Below, in pieces: positions 61,754-64,000 of a stretch of DNA of 64,000 nt. How positions within the stretch are numbered: the first letter of the stretch is position 1; each line of letters opens with the position of its first letter. The stretch spans positions 372,001-436,000 of the forward strand of contig NZ_VRUR01000002.1 in the NCBI RefSeq assembly GCF_008040165.1, in the 5' to 3' direction. This DNA is from Flagellimonas hymeniacidonis. Its GTDB lineage: Bacteria; Bacteroidota; Bacteroidia; Flavobacteriales; Flavobacteriaceae. The position numbers were made by a program, and so were the translations under genes. Below the pieces are notes generated by a model. It did no database searches and was not told the origin of the DNA. It was given only the letters and a program-made list of their open reading frames with translations.

Positions 61754-61865
61754 TTTTTCAACCTTTGCTAGCAGTATTTTAAGTTGTAATATCCATTTGG
61801 TCTGTCAAATTGGAATTCAGCTTTAATTATTCTTTTTTCACCATCAATTTGTCAATGTCGTTTTC

Positions 61866-61873
61866 TATTTTTG
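61866..61873 (+). promoter_or_regulatory. -7 promoter box of sucC
   Basis: TATTTTTG fits TAnnTTTG and lies 25 bases before the sucC start. TTTG at 61848-61851 is 14 bases upstream, closer than normal. Confidence 0.45.
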
Positions 61874-61898
61874 TCCACAAATTAAAGTTAGTTCACAG

Positions 61899-63092
61899 AT
61901 GAATCTTCATGAATATCAAGGGAAAGAAATTTTAGCCAGCTTTGGAGTTAGGATCCAACAAGGATTAGTTGCACGTAATGCAAAAGAAGCAGTTGATGCT
62001 GCAAAAAGACTTACGCAGGAAACTGGCACTGGATGGCATGTAATTAAAGCACAGGTTCATGCTGGTGGACGTGGTAAAGGTGGTGGTGTAAAGCTTGCCA
62101 AGAACCTTAAAGAAGTAGAAGAAATAGCTGGAAATATAATAGGTATGAATCTTATCACGCCTCAAACTTCAGCAGAAGGTAAAAAAGTACATCAGGTGCT
62201 TATAGCTGAGGATGTGTATTACCCAGGCGATAGTGAGACCAATGAATTTTACATGTCTGTGTTGCTAAATAGGGCTACAGGCAGAAATATGGTCATGTAC
62301 TCCACAGAAGGAGGAATGGATATTGAAGAAGTTGCGGAAAAGACCCCGCATCTGATTTTTACCGAAGAGATTGATCCTGCAACGGGATTAATGCCTTTTC
62401 AAGCGCGTAAAATTGCCTTTAATCTGGGACTATCTGGTACCGCTTTCAAAGAAATGACAAAGTTTGTTTCATCACTTTATAAGGCATATGTTGAAAGTGA
62501 TTCAAGTATGTTTGAAATCAACCCAGTTTTGAAGACATCAGATGATAAGATAATGGCAGTAGATGCTAAAGTGTCCATTGACGATAATGCGCTGTATAGG
62601 AGAAAAGCATATGCCGAAATGAGGGATTTACGTGAGGAAAATCCAATTGAAGTTGAAGCGCGCGAGGTAGGGTTGAATTATGTGGATTTAGATGGAAACG
62701 TTGGCTGTATGGTAAATGGTGCAGGACTTGCCATGGCAACCATGGATTTGATAAAAATGGCAGGCGGAGAGCCCGCTAATTTTTTGGATGTTGGTGGTAC
62801 CGCCGATGCAAAAAGAGTTGAGGAAGCCTTCCGTATTATTTTAAAAGACCCTAATGTAAAGGCAATTCTAATCAATATTTTTGGTGGTATTGTTCGATGC
62901 GACAGAGTTGCACAGGGTGTTGTAGATGCCTATAAGAACATGGGAGATGCTATTAAAGTGCCAATTATTGTAAGATTACAAGGGACCAATGCAGAGCTTG
63001 CCAAAGAAATTATAGATAATTCTGGTTTAGCGGTGCATTCAGCAGTACAATTCCAAGAAGCCGCCGATAAGGTAAAAGAAGTGCTGGGATAG
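61899..63092 (+). CDS. sucC: Succinyl-CoA synthetase, beta subunit
   Basis: ATP-grasp subunit (397 residues) of the TCA-cycle enzyme that couples succinyl-CoA cleavage to ATP or GTP formation. The nucleotide-binding VIKAQVHAGGRGKGGGVKLAKN (about 46-67), the Mg-binding FEINPVLKT and VDAKV, and the CoA-ligase domain with GTADAKRVEEAFRIIL and INIFGGIVRCDRVAQG are all present. sucD is not beside it: a terminator follows directly. The promoter box lies upstream. Confidence 0.96.
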   Translation: MNLHEYQGKEILASFGVRIQQGLVARNAKEAVDAAKRLTQETGTGWHVIKAQVHAGGRGKGGGVKLAKNLKEVEEIAGNIIGMNLITPQTSAEGKKVHQVLIAEDVYYPGDSETNEFYMSVLLNRATGRNMVMYSTEGGMDIEEVAEKTPHLIFTEEIDPATGLMPFQARKIAFNLGLSGTAFKEMTKFVSSLYKAYVESDSSMFEINPVLKTSDDKIMAVDAKVSIDDNALYRRKAYAEMRDLREENPIEVEAREVGLNYVDLDGNVGCMVNGAGLAMATMDLIKMAGGEPANFLDVGGTADAKRVEEAFRIILKDPNVKAILINIFGGIVRCDRVAQGVVDAYKNMGDAIKVPIIVRLQGTNAELAKEIIDNSGLAVHSAVQFQEAADKVKEVLG

Positions 63093-63114
63093 AGCAGATT
63101 CATTACAAAATTGT

Positions 63115-63146
63115 AAGGCAACGTTGGTAAAACGTTGCCTTTTTTA
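63115..63146 (+). terminator. Intrinsic terminator of sucC
   Basis: Perfect 11-bp stem AAGGCAACGTT / AACGTTGCCTT with loop GGTAA and a T-run after it. Confidence 0.9.
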
Positions 63147-63247
63147 TTTCCATCAAAACACATTCAACAAGAATACCTGTCCCTTTTGTACACTAAAGCA
63201 GGTTGTTTTGGAGTTATCTTATTGAAACTTAGCCTAAAACCACAACA

Positions 63248-63649
63248 ATGGGGACGTACGAAGAAAAACTAAGCATACTTTCTCAAATGATTGCGTTTGC
63301 CAGAGTGGACTATTCCCTAAAAGATTCTGAATATGACTTTCTGTTGGGCGTGGCTACAAATCTTGGTGTGGACAAGAGCACCTTTGATGTTCTTTTAAAA
63401 GAGAAATCCCCTAAAGTTGTTTTAAAATCCCAGGCAGAGCGCATTGTGCAGTTTCACAGGTTATTGCTTCTTATGAATATTGATCAAGAACAACATGAGA
63501 AAGAGATACGAACGCTTCACAATATTGGCCTTTCTATGGGGCTTCCTCCATCAGCAATAATGCAGGTTTTGGAAGTAATGCATAATTACCCTAATAAGGT
63601 TGTACCTCCAGATGTGCTTATCAATATCTTCAAAGCGCACTACAACTAA
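63248..63649 (+). CDS. TerB-like helical protein
   Basis: A 133-residue all-helical protein similar in design to the TerB/DjlA-N fold: LSQMIAFARVDYSLKDSEYDFLLGVATNLGVDKSTFDVLL opens the bundle, with acidic residues (Asp at about 19, Asp and Glu near 25) placed where TerB-like domains bind metal. The rest follows RIVQFHRLLLLMNIDQEQHEKEIRTLHNIGLSMGLPP. There is no signal peptide. Function is not known. It lies between sucC and hsp20. Family call by pattern only. Confidence 0.7.
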   Translation: MGTYEEKLSILSQMIAFARVDYSLKDSEYDFLLGVATNLGVDKSTFDVLLKEKSPKVVLKSQAERIVQFHRLLLLMNIDQEQHEKEIRTLHNIGLSMGLPPSAIMQVLEVMHNYPNKVVPPDVLINIFKAHYN

Positions 63650-63689
63650 GACATTATGTCATGTTTTAATGTTAAATAAATGTCAAAAT

Positions 63690-63703
63690 GGCACTAATTT
63701 TGT
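63690..63703 (+). promoter_or_regulatory. hsp20 promoter with overlapping -7 and sigma-54-like elements
   Basis: TAATTTTG (63695-63702) fits TAnnTTTG. It is also part of TGGCACTAATTTTGT, in which TGGCAC and TTGT lie at the -24/-12 spacing of sigma-54 promoters (GG, 10 bases, GT in place of GC). The same overlap occurs before grpE. No good -33 TTTG is seen here, so the sigma-54 reading is at least as likely. Confidence 0.5.
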
Positions 63704-63762
63704 AATGGTATACCATTTGACTATGGTAAGGTGATTTTAATGTTTAATATAAATGAATCACC

Positions 63763-64000
63763 ATGAGTATAGTAAAAAGAAATAATCTGTTTTTTCCAAC
63801 CCTAATGAATGATTTAATGAAACCTGACTGGTTTGGGGGTATGGAAAATTGGAACACCGACCTACCTGCGGTCAACATCAAAGATAATTCTGAAGGTTTT
63901 GTTTTGGAACTGGCAGTTCCAGGAGGTAAAAAAGATGATTTTAAGGTAGAAGTGGATAACGATCTACTGACAATTTCAAGCGAAGTAAAAACTGAAAGCA
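63763..64000 (+). CDS. Small heat-shock protein Hsp20, cut off by the window end
   Basis: The first 79 codons of an alpha-crystallin-type chaperone; the frame is open at position 64000. After a short N-terminal arm (MSIVKRNNLFFPTLMND) the alpha-crystallin domain starts LPAVNIKDNSEGFVLELAVPGGKKDDFKVEVDNDLLTISSE, in which A/V-P-G and the LTISSE strand are diagnostic. It forms oligomers that hold unfolding proteins. The upstream region carries a -7 box that overlaps a sigma-54-like element. Confidence 0.92.
   Translation, partial: MSIVKRNNLFFPTLMNDLMKPDWFGGMENWNTDLPAVNIKDNSEGFVLELAVPGGKKDDFKVEVDNDLLTISSEVKTES

Noticed and set aside
1..64000. CRISPR arrays, rRNA or tRNA genes, insertion sequences
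   Set aside because: No regularly spaced repeats, no rRNA-like blocks, no T-arm consensus in the gaps, and no transposase frames were noticed; a covariance-model search would be the proper check.

Overview
The window is a gene-dense stretch of a chromosome from a member of the Bacteroidetes, most likely a marine Flavobacteriaceae (Maribacter, Zobellia, Arenibacter or Allomuricauda type; the genus cannot be fixed from sequence reading alone). The case rests on AT-rich DNA, promoters of the Bacteroidetes type (-33 TTTG, -7 TAnnTTTG), weak or absent Shine-Dalgarno sequences, family-typical proteins (cyclophilin-FKBP fusion, long NusB, fused isobutyryl-CoA mutase IcmF, DUF1573, DUF3276, DUF4197, DUF1684, DUF6268 and DUF6686 proteins), and many short lipoproteins and secreted proteins with flavobacterial signal peptides. 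I saw no rRNA, tRNA, insertion sequence, prophage or CRISPR array.

Layout. 0-7.4 kb: prfA, pyrF, a hydrolase and a secreted protein, a membrane-bound AraC-type regulator, a DUF4197 lipoprotein and purU. 7.5-14.9 kb: icmF, an Lrp-type regulator with a probable autoregulatory operator, and secreted or lipoprotein enzymes. 14.9-17.7 kb: a nitrogen unit glnK-amtB-porin. 18-21.3 kb: a small membrane protein with crcB, MazG-like pyrophosphohydrolase, ilvE and mnmD. 21.4-24.2 kb: an epimerase, then grpE-dnaJ behind a promoter that also matches the sigma-54 consensus. 24.4-29.6 kb: ABC-2 exporter, MscS channel, DUF6268 barrel and a sigma-54-type response regulator in one direction. 30.5-35.9 kb: PPK2 with an M28 peptidase, the PPIase fusion, cspA and a 1-Cys peroxiredoxin. 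36.1-43.5 kb: a run of DinB-fold, acetyltransferase, cupin and thioredoxin-like genes, a large M14 peptidase, DUF3276 and an ABC exporter. 43.7-52.5 kb: nusB-DUF1573-yajC, a Gfo/Idh/MocA oxidoreductase, pepT, pyrD, mvaB. 52.5-55.3 kb: a probable metal-responsive cassette. 55.4-64 kb: guaB, an L-domain repeat lipoprotein, lysA, sucC and the start of an hsp20 gene at the right edge.

Three signals stand out. First, two unannotated micro-genes at 34.57-34.86 kb encode 27- and 28-residue membrane peptides that are paralogues of each other and of the N-terminus of a 59-residue protein encoded ahead of crcB at 18.4 kb; the two micro-genes also share a 13-bp element (one mismatch) upstream of their starts. 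Second, an imperfect 17-bp palindrome (TTTAnAnTAAGTCTAAA) lies in three promoter regions within 2.9 kb and brackets a near-perfect flavobacterial promoter ahead of a porin gene; it links that porin, an FMN-binding protein with a four-helix membrane partner, and a divergent DUF6686 gene into one putative regulon, perhaps iron-controlled. Third, grpE-dnaJ and hsp20, the two heat-shock loci here, both have a -24/-12 (GG-N10-G[C/T]) sigma-54-like element that overlaps a TAnnTTTG box, in a window that also encodes an NtrC-family protein with an altered GAFTGA loop and no DNA-binding domain. The DnaJ itself lacks two of the four zinc-finger motifs.
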